64,000 nucleotides of DNA from Oreocharis arfaki. Taxonomy: Eukaryota; Chordata; Aves; Passeriformes; Paramythiidae. Position 1 is the stretch's first letter, and each line of letters opens with the position of its first letter. The translations under genes and the position numbers were made by a program. The notes beneath the pieces are model-generated. The model was not told where the DNA came from. It did not search any database and worked only from the letters and a program-made list of their open reading frames with translations. Of this stretch, positions 13,305-25,942 are shown piece after piece. The DNA is taken from positions 588,826 through 652,825 of the forward strand of contig VZRR01008077.1 of assembly GCA_013398015.1 (NCBI GenBank), written 5' to 3'.

Positions 13305-14829
13305 TACCATGAACTTTGCATTTGAACCGGCCTCCCTCCTCTGCTTCCACTGAGATTCCAGTGGACAGAGGTCTATTGTTTCATTTATTCGTTTTATTAT
13401 CCCATGTCAGATTTACTCCATCAGCTTCACCCACATCATTCCAGCATAATTCTCTAAATTTTTCAAAATTGTCAGCCTACCCATCTGAGGAGTAACATGG
13501 GACATAGGCTTTGAACTCTTATAGAAGCAGGACTGAACTTGTCAAAATTATGCTCTTGCTCTACAGTTCCATACAATTCTCTAAAGAGTCAAAATATCCA
13601 CTGGAGAGGGGTAGAAGGGCAGAAAATGGGTAACACTTCCCAGGAGGTGGGCATGATCCCACTCTCAAGCCACACACATGCACCAGTACCTGCTACAGAG
13701 CAGGAAACAGTAGTGACCAATATTATTTTATTAGGAAAAAAACCCAAAGCCAAGCATTTCTCCTCTTACAACACGAGGGGATCCACTGATCTCACTTCAG
13801 CTTTCTAGAAGCTAGCATTGGAGCTAAGCAAGTCACTCAGGTTGGCTCTGTAGCATAGCTGAATGGAGAGGGACCCTGTGTCTGGCTTAGGCTGCTAAAG
13901 TGAGGCCGTTCTGGTTCAGACTCACCACTTAACTTTCTGCTCCCAATTCACAATTTCCTGTCATTCCTGGTTAACTTTGTATCAGCATGGAAAAGTTACA
14001 GTAAGGTTACAAAGGTCATGTTGCCAGAAACCTTGTAAGTGGTGACCTTCAGCAAAGGTAGAAGGAAAGCATTTCTGAGTTTTGAGTCTCTGCTAAGCCC
14101 CAGACATGAAATACTGTCCCCACAGAAGGTCAGTAGCAGAACTACCACTGACTTTCCTGTACCATAAAGCTCTCCTTCTACATGCCATTTTCCTAAATTA
14201 TTTATACCTTTGATGTTCAATGCCTGATTTTCATATCATTTTTAGTCTTGTGGATTTTCATATCCTAGGCCAGGTTTGGAACAGCAGTAACACAGAACAA
14301 TCATTCTCTGAATAAATGCAAATGGGATGAACCATAAATGTTCAGAAGAAAAGCTTATTCTCATAAAATGTGCAGGTTTAGATAGGTTGGGAGGTATGAA
14401 TTGTGACTCTCAGGTCCCTCTATTTATACAGGTTGCCGACTATGTGCTGTAGGATTTAAGAATGACTGGGTACGTTCTGCGCCAGACAATGCCGTGACCA
14501 GCTGCCATCTTCATTTACTCTCCGTAATTAGGAGGAAGATGTGGCAGAAGGCGAAGAAACTCGATCTGATGACAGGCAGGACATCATAGTTACTTCCACA
14601 CTGGTTTTGGAGAGTGGGTACAAACTTGCCTATTATCCACAATGGACACAAATTAATGTCTGGGCATGGGTTTACAGTCAAACGCAGGGGATGGAAAAAA
14701 AAAGCTTGGCATTGCTTAATTTCCCAGCACTGGCTGAAGCACTCATGTACCTGCAGCCCAACTCAGGCACAACCACAGTCATCCATGCCCCAGCAGATAC
14801 ATCCCTTGGGGATGGAAGAATTACCAGGC

Positions 14830-14848
14830 CATGTCCTTTAAGGACATG
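14830..14848. repeat. 19-bp near-palindrome
   Basis: CATGTCCTT and AAGGACATG are exact reverse complements around a single central T. It is non-coding and no known binding-site family was recognised. Confidence 0.8.
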
Positions 14849-15282
14849 ACACCCCATGCAGAAAGACACTATGGGGGATGCAGCCCTCTTGAAGCACTCA
14901 CGCAGACATGAGATGCAATTCTTAGCTCAAGCTTTTCAGTGACTATAACCTCTTCAATGCCACCCAGATTTAAACACCTTCTACTGTGGAGTACAGAGGC
15001 AAATTAAATAATAATTACAGTAAACTGCAAGTGAAATAAAAAGACACTACATCAGGCACAAGAAACATATGTGCCAGAGACCATTGGAATAATATTCCAG
15101 AGAAGTCACTATAGTGCTGAGAACCACTGTGGCTGCTACTGGAGACAGGAAGCACTGGGCTGGGAAACTGGGCTAATCCAGCACTGCACAGTCCCTGTTC
15201 ACAAATGCAGCATTTATCAATACACAGATTAAGTAAACAGCCAGGCTTCAGGGAGGTATCCAGCCATGTCTGGGCAGCAGCA

Positions 15283-15321
15283 GCAGATCTGAACCAAAGT
15301 GAAACCATTCTATGATTATAT
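15283..15321 (+). mobile_element. Possible scrap of a CR1 3' terminus
   Basis: The sequence AAACCATTCTATGATTATAT near 15302-15321, preceded by a CTGAACCAAAG-like stretch, resembles the CR1 3' end, where CCAACCCAAACC runs into ATTCTATGATTCTATG octamers. Only about 40 bases can be matched and upstream CR1 sequence is not evident, so chance similarity is possible. Confidence 0.35.
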
Positions 15322-15812
15322 GACCTGAGCCAGACTTCTCCAAGAGAGAGAAGAGGAAATGAGGAGAGCAGGAATCACAGCACCGCAGTGTGCCATCAGC
15401 CAATGCCACAACACATCCCCTGGCCATGACCGGGGAGCCCCAGCAGGCCTGGCTGGGTCAGGTCAGGTCTGTCTGGGGCACAGACAATGAGGTCCCAGAG
15501 AACCAGCTGCCCCTAGTCACTGCTTTCACTGCTGGATGAGAAAGTCCCTGCTTTCCCCACCATGCATCTGCTGGGTGAACCCTGACATCAGCCAGCCCTC
15601 GCCGCTCCTGTCGCCGGCAGTTCCTGTCTGAAGGAGGGCGGCTGGGGACCCAGTGAGACCCTACATATTTCAGAAAGAACTATTTGGCTGCCAGCAGGAA
15701 GACAGTACACTAATTGTCACACAAGAAAGCCTGATCTCATGAGATAAGACTTTAATCACAGCTTCCTCATCCCGGGGGTGCAGATGGCATGGGTTTCACC
15801 ACGACCACCACT

Positions 15813-15821
15813 CCCCCCCCC
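15813..15821. repeat. C9 tract
   Basis: Nine consecutive C residues followed by ACCCC. The minus strand is therefore G-rich, but only three separable G-runs are present, so a standard four-run quadruplex motif is not met. Confidence 0.85.
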
Positions 15822-16638
15822 ACCCCAGCTCGCCTCAGGCACTTCGGCAATCTGCTTCCAATTTTGGATGAGCAAATGTCTGACTGGAGAAGTTCTTGGG
15901 AATGCTTTTTTTCCCCTCCACCTGCTCCTCTGGCTTTCTAAAAATGGAAACAAAACCTCACGGGAAATAAGAGAGGAAGTCTGGGGTTTAAATAATGTGC
16001 TGACGCACTTGATACCTCTATAAAAACTGGGAATCCTACTTGCTTAGAAACAACTTTTACTCTACTGACAGAGAATTAATTATCATCAAATCATAAACTC
16101 TAGGCTAGAAAGGAAAGATTAGGTGGCTTAATCTTCTCAACAGAGCCATTCTTTTCTGCCCAGCAGTAAATTTCCAGGCTTTCACTCATGAGAAGCACTC
16201 TTGGAAGACACTGGTGCACCCTCAGTGCTGCACCAGCCACCACTGTCCCTCATGTGGCACTGAGGGACAGACAGGCAGGAAACAGAAGAAAACACCACCT
16301 TAGTTGTGCCACTCTGCCTGCTCAACTCCTGAACCATTGAGGCTGATGTAGAAAAAAAATCCACATTTAGGGCAGGTGAGGCTTAGAGCCTTTACTGAGT
16401 AAATGAGGCACCAAACCAGTACTTTTCCCCAGTAAAGTTTGCTGCGGAAAATGCTGCGAGGACCCTGGGAGCAAAGAGCAGCCTGTTTCTACCTGCCCTC
16501 TTAGTCTTGGTGGTGTTTGGGAAGCACCATCCTTCCCTGTGACGGATGTCAGCACCATCCAGCAGGGAAATCCCAGTGCTAGTGGTGGCCCTGAGCCCGC
16601 AGGCAGGAGGGCTGCCCTGCACTCCCCGGAGCCCTTAC

Positions 16639-16715
16639 CCTGCAGTACTCATCGATGGGCTTCAGCCTCTTCACTGCTACGTCTCGGACATGGCTCCTCC
16701 GGAACAGGATCTTGC
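16639..16715 (-). CDS. SH3PXD2A: SH3PXD2A (Tks5) coding exon 4, PX domain
   Basis: Internal exon of 77 nt on the minus strand. Two bases complete the Gly codon begun in exon 3, followed by 25 codons from KILFRRSH to PIDEYCR. Acceptor: CTCTCCTTAG after a C/T-rich tract, with a good branch-point-like CCCTAAC at about 16744-16750. Donor: TGCAGG|GTAAGG, so the downstream intron is phase 0. The exon covers the PX segment after the proline-rich loop and the helix ending DEYC. By alignment with p47phox, the Arg of VKRLKPIDEYC corresponds to the second basic phosphoinositide-contacting Arg (p47phox R90), so lipid binding should be retained. One position reads Val (SHVRD) where I recall Ile in mammals. 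SH3PXD2B, as I recall, has LIPIDEYCK here, so LKPIDEYCR supports SH3PXD2A. The exon length is not a multiple of three, so skipping it alone would shift the frame. Confidence 0.94.
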
Positions 16716-19700
16716 CTAAGGAGAGAACACATGAAAGGGGAGGGTTAGGGGCATCACCTGCCATGTGGGACAGCACAGCAGCACCAAGTAGGCAGGTCAG
16801 CAGACAGAGTTTCATCCCTGCTCCAGCCATGGCTGTCAGCATGAAACCTGGATGACTGCCACCACAGTCTTGCCTGTGTGAGCTGCTTGAAGGGGACCCA
16901 GAGACTAACGCGGCAGAGGAGGGTTTCTGATTTCATCCTGTAGATAACACAAAAGGTTTTGGTTCCCTTGTAGTGATGACACTATCCTGGAATGGACTGA
17001 CACTATGTTATGACTCGCTCCTAATTCAGGGTCACTTTGGCACATCCGTACTGGCTGTGCACTGGGCTCCATCTGCTCCCCACTCAGCTGCCTCCCACTG
17101 TGGATGCTCCTGCCCTTCCAGGCAGACAAACCACACACCCAGCTCACAAGCAGATACAAGACTGTTGGTGACAGAGCCCTTATAAATCTACACAGAGAAA
17201 CCAAATAACAGAAGAAAAATAAACAAACTCTCTTTTTGAAACTAAAAAAAAATTTAAAACCTCCATGTCCTTACTGGATGACATTTCTGCAAGCAGTTAA
17301 GATTAAATAAACAACAGGGTTTTGTGTGAAACTGATTGTAACAAAGTTTATCAAAATAATCTAGGAGCTGAGTCTCCCCACACACAAGGATGTCATAGAG
17401 CTGATATTTTTTTGGCTAGAAGTGATTTTATCTTCATATTCTTTTTTTGGTGGTTTTCTTCCCTTTTCCTTTTGTGCTGTATTTCTTTTAATATAATGAG
17501 ACAAGAATAAATTGTATGTTCTCCTTGTGGTAGAAGAAAACAGTATCTGCCAGCATTATCTAGTCCATGAAATGTCTATGAACAAACCCATAATATATAC
17601 ACCACACCCTGCTCCAAGCTTCTGCCAACAGGCAAATAAGATACCCATCCATAGATTGTGAGATAAGAATCTGGACTAAGAAATCAAATCAGATCCAAAA
17701 TCTGAATATGTGGCTTTGACTTCGTCATGATTACACAATCTGAGAGGTTAATGAACTGGCAGCCTTTGACAGTCCAGTAGCAGGGGCACTAAGCTCCCCC
17801 CAGATGCCGCCCCTTTTGGTTGCCTTTTCCTCCATAGCTGCTAATCTGGAAGGTGTTAAAACCTTTTGTTTCAGACAGGAGAAAGTGGTTTATCTTTGTC
17901 CCCAGTTCTGGCAACAAAACAGTGTGTGCTGTGAGGTAAAGCCATTTCCTGGTGCCATCAGTTTATCTCTCTGGGTTCCCTGTGATTATCTCATTACTGT
18001 GCTGGTGTTGAGCCATCCCTGTAGGATGTGATGCCTTGTGGTCACAGGAGAAATCTTCAATGGGTGTCTGAGACACTCAGCTCAGCTTGAGCAATTTAGT
18101 CAAAAGCTGCTGGAGAAGGAAAGTGATACTTCCACCTTCCTGCACTGACCCACTCTGGACACACCAAAACATTCTTGCTTTCCTGCTTCTCTGTGTGGCA
18201 AATGGTGAGAATTACCTGCCTCGGGCATCACACTTTACTTATACTGCGTAACTGCAGTAAGCTGCTTTTTTGGGGGGGAAGAGGTGGGAGTAGCTATGGA
18301 GAAAGGAGTAGTTCCTTTCTCAGTGCTCCAGAAATGCTGGTGTGGAAGATCTTGGTATTTTTTTTGCAACTTTTATAAATATACCATAAAGAGAAAACGA
18401 CATTTTGGAAACATTCTCACTTCCTGGCTTTCCTGTTTTCAGTTCAAGACATGAGTCGAAAGTTGAATGGGTGACCATATAAAAACATAAAGGAACCAAA
18501 GACTTACACACATGAAAGATCTCCTGTAAATGCAACTCAGCTTTTCTAAAAGTAATAATAAAGAATGTTATATTAAACAGAGCACAAAAAAGACCCCAGG
18601 ATATGATGAATCTTAATTCAGTCCTTAAATGGAGATGGAAAATATCAGGACGACTGCGGAGTTAGGATGAAACAAAGCCCAGAAGGGGCTTCCATTTTTA
18701 TCCCGTCAGCAAAACGAAGATTTTCCTTCTACTACTGGAAGCTGGAAAAGGCTTGATGAAGCCAGTGGGGAAGATCTGTAGCTGCTCAGTCCAGTGAATG
18801 GAATGGCATTCAAAGCTGAGATCTGGAGAAGGGTGGGTATTTTATAGCACCATGGAGTTGCAGTCAACAAAGGAAAAACAAGAAGAAAAACAAGGACACT
18901 CCGCAAACATTCTGATGAGCAGCAAGGAGGGACCCCCTCACAAATTCTGGAGGTGCTCAGACAGAAGTCTCATTGACAGGGTCACTGAAGTATCTCTAAG
19001 GAGGGACAGCTTCCCAAATGCCCAGCTTCTTCCTCTGTCTGGGAAGATAGACCGTGCGGACAGAAGCTCAGTCAAAGCCACCACAACTGACCAGCAGGAA
19101 CCACTGCAGACCCAGTGCGAGTTACTACGGCCCTTCCCAGTTCCCCCTTTTCTCCTGGTCTTTCTCTGAAAGCAAGGGAGGTCCCACAGGACTGGAAAAG
19201 GAAGAGAATATGAGAGACCCATGTTGTACACTCCTTACCTTCTTCAAGTGAATGCAGACCCCATCAATGGAAAGCCTAGCCTAACAAGGGAGGTAGAGTC
19301 ACCATAAATCCAGGCAAGGCAGAGAGCTGGGCAGCAGGAGCACATCAGCCTGCAAGGAGCCCTCTGGATGGCACTGGAAGGGAGCATTTCATCCAGCACC
19401 AGCATCAAGTGGGGAAGTTCCCAGGGTTGGTAAATGCAGAAGAGCCCAGGCAATTTCCTCGTGAGGGTGGAGTAGTGGTTTATGTGCCACTTGCCTTTTC
19501 CTCTGGGCAAAGCCCCATCTCTAAGGAAGGGATCTATTCTGTGTGAGTACACAGAGTGCTGCTTCCTCTCTCCTGAATTTTACTGCAGCTCTTTTAAGCC
19601 TCCCCAGGCACTACAGTCCCATTTTACAGACGGATGAGTGGCTTTTAACCATGCTGCAGCCCAGCTAGGAAATGAACAGGAAGTTTGTCTCAATTCAGAT

Positions 19701-20005
19701 GGGAAGTCAAAGGTTACATGAGATGATGCTGCCTCATGCAAATATTTCATTCACTGGTGTGCCAGGCTTGGACAGGGCCAAGGGAGGTCTGGCACATGTT
19801 AGGAAGGGCTCAGAGGACAGCAGCACTTGGAAGGAGAGACGTGGGAAAGACACAGGGCTCCAGCCCTGCTGCTAATGCAGGATTGCAGTATTTATTTTTA
19901 TCATTTTTTCTTTAAAGAAAATATTATTCCTAGGAAATTAATATGGATAAGAGGCAAAGTATCAGGTTTAACACAGTAGAGGACATCTTAAGTCATCCCT
20001 TCATC

Positions 20006-20045
20006 TGTGTGTGTGTGTGTATATATATGTATATAGATATATGTA
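20006..20045. repeat. TG/TA compound microsatellite
   Basis: A run of TG dinucleotides (about seven units, 20006-20020) passes directly into TA-rich dinucleotides (TATATATATGTATATAGATA). Compound (TG)n(TA)n tracts are usually length-polymorphic. Confidence 0.9.
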
Positions 20046-23000
20046 GTCTTTAATTTCACGACCACACACCTCTTCTCTCACAAAACCTAAGTTTCCTCCT
20101 GTATACACAGTGAAGTGCACAAAGTGGGGATAATAAAGCTATGCAGGAGACTGTCTATCTGGCAGCTGCTGATTCTGCAAGCTTAAATGTATCCTCAGAA
20201 TATCACTTTATTCCTGCATCACCTCACACTTGGAGTAACAAAGACTTTTAACAAGTGTCACAAGGCCCAAGAACAAACCAGTTTAAATACATCTGAACAC
20301 TCTGCTGCTCCCATTAGCCCACAGGCCTGTGCTGAGCACACCAGCAGGGTCGCCAGTCTAATGCTTTGAAATACTTAAGGATGTGGTTTGTACAGGGAAG
20401 AAGCCCAGCTCCTGGAGTGCTTGGTGACACTGTGGAACATGGTCTCGAGGCAGGACAGCATCAGGCACCACCAGGCAAAGACACACTATAAGTCCCTGTG
20501 GGGATGCCTAGCAGGAGAATCCTGTTTTTCCTCTTCAAGAAAGGGGGACATATGGTACACAGCCCCTACAATCACAGCAGACACCAGCTGTCAGCAGCCA
20601 CTGCCCTGGACTGGCGATTTGTAAGCCTCTAAAACAAATCTCCTGTTCACACCTTTCACCACCCAGGAGAGGCGCTGCATATCTAGGCCCTGAGACTTTC
20701 TAGAGATGCCTTTGTGATCTTCCCACCATTGTGCCAGGGGCTCAGCCCCGAGCTGCCAGCTCTGCTGCTCCTTTGGAGCCAGGCAGTGAGCGGCAGCTGC
20801 TGCAGGGGCAACAAGGAGGCAGGGAAATTGTTTTTAGCTCCTTTCCAAATCTGCCAGAAAACACATTCACCTCTTGGTCTTACTCTTTGATTGCTGAGCT
20901 TGAGTCTCATTTCCAGGTATGTCTGGGTGATGGATTGGCCTAAGGACGCCAACCATTTGATTGTTTGAAAGAGCCTCTGCCAGAGACAAAGAAGAGACCA
21001 AACCCACTATCAAAGGGATGATGGACAAATGCATACTGACATTTAATCCTGAATTTCAAGCACCATCACCACACTTCAGAATACAGTACGTGAAGCAAGC
21101 CATATGATGAATACTCTACAGTGGACAGCCTGAAGACTAATAGGAGCATTAAAAATACTCTAATGTCTCATCTGATTTATGTTTAAAAGAGACATGTGCT
21201 GCCTTTGACTACAGAAGCTCCAGCTGTGGAGGTTCTGTCAGTTCTGTCTCCCAGGAGCAAGAAGGAGCTCCTGCTTCTGCCTCTTCATATTGTTCTTGCT
21301 ACTGTGCTGTCGATTCTCCGCCCTTTTTACCTGAAAACTGGGAGGTACCAGGTCTGTATGTATTGCCAAGCAGTATGTTCAACCTAAGATCAGCTTCTCA
21401 GAGGTACTTGGGAGATAAGGTCAGACTCTTTCTGCAGTTACACTGCATCAGTTGAATCAGTGAACAAAAATAAAGAATTTAGCCCTCATGCAGTTACAGG
21501 CTCTTCTTTTGGGCTAAGCAGCTTCTTCCAGTGTGACTAAAGCTATTTTGCTGTTCAAGTATTTTTACGAAGGCTTCTAATTCTTGCACATGGCTGTTTG
21601 AATTATTTTTATACACCAAATAAGCACAGGCCTGCAATCAAATATGACACAAATTGCCCTCAGCCCATTTAAGCTGTGACATCCACCTCATGGTCCTGCC
21701 AAAACTCTCAGGCACCTGACACACAATCTATCTCTCAAATGGAGCATTTAAACATCCACTACCACCTTGCAGTGTAAAACAGACACATCAACAGCACAAC
21801 ACTATGGAATAGAACAAAAAAAAAAATTTTCTCATGGAAGTACGTGTGATTGTCAATCAGATGGCAATCTGATAGCAGCCAGAAGGGAGGTGTGTTCCTT
21901 ACAAAATAATATCTTACTTTTAAATGGGGATGCCAGTTTCCATGGATTGTTTCACCCATGATTTCCTGGAGTCAGAAAGTCAGTGCCAGGGTCTTAACAC
22001 TGATGGCATTTGCTCCTGACAAAGAAAGGGGAGGGAAATGATTCATAGTGTTTCCACCGGCGGGATGGGGAAGGACTTTTTTAATAAGTAGAAACTCGTG
22101 ACAGAGTCAGAACTGTTGGCTGCACTTGTCTTGCCAAAGAGCCTCAGCTGATAAAGGCCTTTGCTAATCAGCAGGAATTACTATGGAAGGTGACAAGAGG
22201 TGATGGAGACAGATGGGGCAGCCAGGAAAGCCACACAAGCAAAAACAATATTGCCCTGAGATGTGGGGGATGGTGGGCACAGTGTCCTTCTGCCCTTGGA
22301 TCCGGTTTTTAATGTGCATAAGCTGCAATGTTAAAGAAAATCACTGGGAAGCGATAAAGCATGGGAAGTAACATGGCTTGTATAAGAGAAGCACCAGGAA
22401 GAGAAATCTTCCTCCACTAGAAGTGATAAACAGAATGTGCCCTTATGTGAGTAACTACAAACGGAAACCAAAGACAGGCAAGTGGTGAGGCTGGATTCCC
22501 TTCCAAAGAGCTCCTGCCTCTGAACCTGGCTGTTTTGCAGTGTCTGAAGGGGTGGCTATTATCCTTCAAGGACAACAGCATCAGCTCTAGAGCAGCTTTG
22601 CTAGTACACACTTTGGGAATTCAAGCATCAGGCACAGCTGGAAGGAAAAAAGCCAGGAGCACCAATACTGAAATTCAGAAGTGACAGATGGGGCCCATGA
22701 GGTCCAAATCTCAAGCTATGTTTGTACAGTGTTTTGCATACGCCAAGAACTACTTCATTTTGCTCTATGTCCTGCTGCCATCACCCCAAAAACCTCCTAT
22801 AATCTCCTGTAACCCCCTCTTCAGATGCCCCAGCTGCAAATCTCCCACATCTCCAAAGCAAGGCAGGAATCAAGATATACGTAAATTATACAGAGTTTGG
22901 TCTGAAAAGGGCAGGCAGAAGTTGTACAAAATTATCTTTCCAATTTTCTCACTGTGGGGCAGCTGCCTGTGCATTGGTCTATGACACCAGCAAACCCAGA

Positions 23001-25920
23001 GATCCACCCCCTAACTTAAAACAACTTTACCACCAGAGTACAGCAAAGTAAAGCACCTACCCCACACAAGAGGATCTCAGTATGAGCACAAGTCCCCAGA
23101 ACTCTTAAAACTGAACTTCCCAATCTGTGAGTGGTTGTAAAATGTTGGAAGTGTTGATTCAGTGGGTCAGGCCTTTAATTTCTGCAGTGAAGTTGGTGCC
23201 TTCTCAAACTACACAGCTCAGCTTCTCCAAGGTAGAAAGTGAACTTGTGTAATTGCTGGTTGCAAGTGCTACATTATCCTGCAAACAGCCAAGGGCTCTT
23301 AATTGCAGAAAGCAGTCAGTGTGTCTGAGGGCAGAGGGAGGAGGGTGTTCACACCTGCAGCCAGCAACACCAGCAACTGGCACACCCTCACCTGGAGGAA
23401 CCAACATGATGATAATTCTGAGTCCCACAGAGACAAGGAGCCAAAAGAGGGTCAAGTTTTCAAAACACCTGAGAAACAATGCCTTAGGAAACAGCAGGGG
23501 ATGCAGGAGTGTCCGCCTCTTTGTATAATCTTTGCTACACTGGAAGCAAAAGGCACAGAAAACCAGGAAAGCCAAAGCATCATCCTTACCTACGCATGCT
23601 TCTCCCCTAAGAATCGCATCCACTGCACTCTTTGTTTCATTTTGTCGAACATCCTACAAAAAGATCCATTTCCAAATATCCAGGACTAAGTCATTGAATT
23701 TGTAAAAACACTGAGGCTTAAATAATGATCAAACTATCTAGACCCTACACCAAACTGACCAGAGAAACATCAACCACTACATCTCATTGCTGAAACACTT
23801 GACTTTCCTCCTGTATCAGCTGGCGCCACTGTCCTGTCTTGACCAAGGTAGTTAGCGATTTCCTAACCTGTGATTTCCAAATCAGTAGTGCTCCACAGAC
23901 AGTCTGCAGAGCTATGTTCCAGAGTACCTCTCACTCCCTGGGCAGTGTTGGAATGATGTGCATCACTGTACGTTGGCCCAACAAGTTCGGGAAGCAGCTG
24001 TTCCTGTGGGTATTACACATTCACTGGTGAAAACGGTTGTTTCATCTGAGCCACTTCAGTGCCTGATCCCCGAGAAGGAAAAGGCAAGAGCCTCTCAAAT
24101 GCTTTGGTGCCACATTAACCATAAAAAATACTCTTCCTAAAGGGCAAGACCATGTCTCTGTAGCTACGCCAACAAAACTCCTTCTCTGCTCGTTCCAAAC
24201 CCACATCAAGTACCATCTTGCTCACTGGGGTCTGGTAAAGTCACCAGGAGTCTTCCTACTGACACTCAGCAGCATGGACCCTCAGGAAAGGACCATATGG
24301 TCCCACCTCAATCTTTTAAAGCAGGAGCCTTAGGGAACAGAGCCTATTAAAACATTTGCACTGTCTCATGAGACCTGTCATTCATGCAGGAGTTGGTGTG
24401 ACACTAAGCCTGAGACATTACCTCAGAGGCCCTGGGCCAGCACCAGCCTCGCCGACAGGGAGCCTTTGAGCTACGTCCACTGGGATAGGAGACCCTACAA
24501 CAGGGTCACTGCAGGGAGATGCATGTGCACCACACCCTTGCCAAACTACACTGGAAAAGCATGGTCAGGTCCCAGCCACATCCTCTGGCGTGATGGGCAA
24601 CAACGCTGCTTAGGAGACTCCACCCTTAAGCTGGTCGAGAACTGGAGCTGTGAATAAAATAGTATTTGCACTCGTACCACGTAGCTTGAAGTTATTGTTA
24701 CAGAGAGGCTGGTCATGCAATAACGCGATGCCACAGCGTGTACTCTTACAGGAACACTGCAGGTGGAAATTGAAGGGTAGGGATGGAAAGGCGGCTCCAC
24801 AAGGTCACAAAATGAGCATACACTAATGAAAGCCATAAAGCCAGCCCCTAGATCTCTCAGCTGATCACATGCAGAATGAAAATACATCTACCTTGCTAGC
24901 TAGGGCCAGAAAAATCTTCCTGTTCATTTATTCTAACAGAAAACAAATTCTAAATTTCTGCTACAAAAGAGGCAGAACTCTCCAGTGGAAGACCTTGATT
25001 AAGTCAGCTGCCAGGTTACACATGTCCCATATTGTAAGAGGCAAAATTTAGCAGTCATATTGGCAGGGATAGTGCTCCTCAGAGCAGCTGTGGTATTTGG
25101 AAGGCACCAATTAACACAGAAATTAAACAAAGAAACAACATGGCAGCAAACAAACTAGGTGTCTGTGCTTGTCAGAGGCTGGAACTCACCAGCCAGGATT
25201 TCAGAGCACTGTAGTAAGAAATTACATCCCTTGTGCTTAGCAAAACAGAGCACTGTTCTTGTTTCCTATATCAAAGTGCTCTCCTGGCATCCTCCAAATG
25301 AAACTGCTGACTAGTTTTAAGCTGAATTTTCACTAGATGACAACAGGTACGGAAGAAGCTGCTGAACAACAACCAGACCAAAACTGGCCAGCCCGAGTTA
25401 CGAAGCTCATCTGCAGACCAAGACACCATCTCAAACCACAGACATCATCCTCTGGTTCCAGACACATCTCTTCAACATGTCTTACTTTTAAGGGTTATTA
25501 AGACAATCTCTGGTAGGGATTTCCTCTCTGCCTGCTCTGATCCTTGATAAAGCTACTGCTGTTTCAAAGGCTCACAAGCATGCACTTTAAAGCAGGGATG
25601 ACCAGTTTCTGTGTTTCAGGAGAAGGGAGATAGGCACTTTTATTTCCAGAACACGTTGGGGCTCTGACTGGTGCAGTCACCTTTGCATCCACCTGTGCCA
25701 ACTTTGAAGCCAGACCTGCACCCCTTGCCCTGCCTCCTCTGAGCCCGCAGTGCAATAACCCAGCTGGGACTTGTGCCCACAGGTATTCGTTGGATCTGGC
25801 TGAGATGGAGATGATTTTTCCCATAGCAGCAGAGCACAGTGCTTTGTATCTGTAGCTAGAAAGGTGTTGATAACACCCCAGTGTTTCAGCTACTCCAGAA
25901 GCAGCATTCACACAGCCTCA

Positions 25921-25942
25921 CCATTGCCATCACCATCACCAT
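25921..25942. repeat. Short CCATCA hexamer repeat
   Basis: CCATTGCCATCACCATCACC continues with AT, about three and a half imperfect hexamer units. It is a minor low-complexity feature in intron 3. Confidence 0.7.

Larger units (their letters stand above)
7247..16638 (-). other. SH3PXD2A: SH3PXD2A intron 4 (complete, 9392 bp)
   Basis: Complete phase-0 intron between exon 4 (donor GTAAGG at 16633-16638) and exon 5 (acceptor TTTTGCAG at 7247). No protein-like frame or RNA gene was recognised. Contents: a 31-bp tandem duplication (11881-11942), an A14 tract (13291-13304), a 19-bp inverted repeat (14830-14848), a possible CR1 3'-end scrap (15283-15321) and a C9 tract (15813-15821). A purine-rich stretch lies at about 11630-11740. 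The rest appears to be unique sequence. Confidence 0.85.

Noticed and set aside
16060..16180. AAATCATAAACTCTAGGCTA-like stretch possibly antisense CR1
   Set aside because: Too diverged; the typical GGTTGGAA block is missing.
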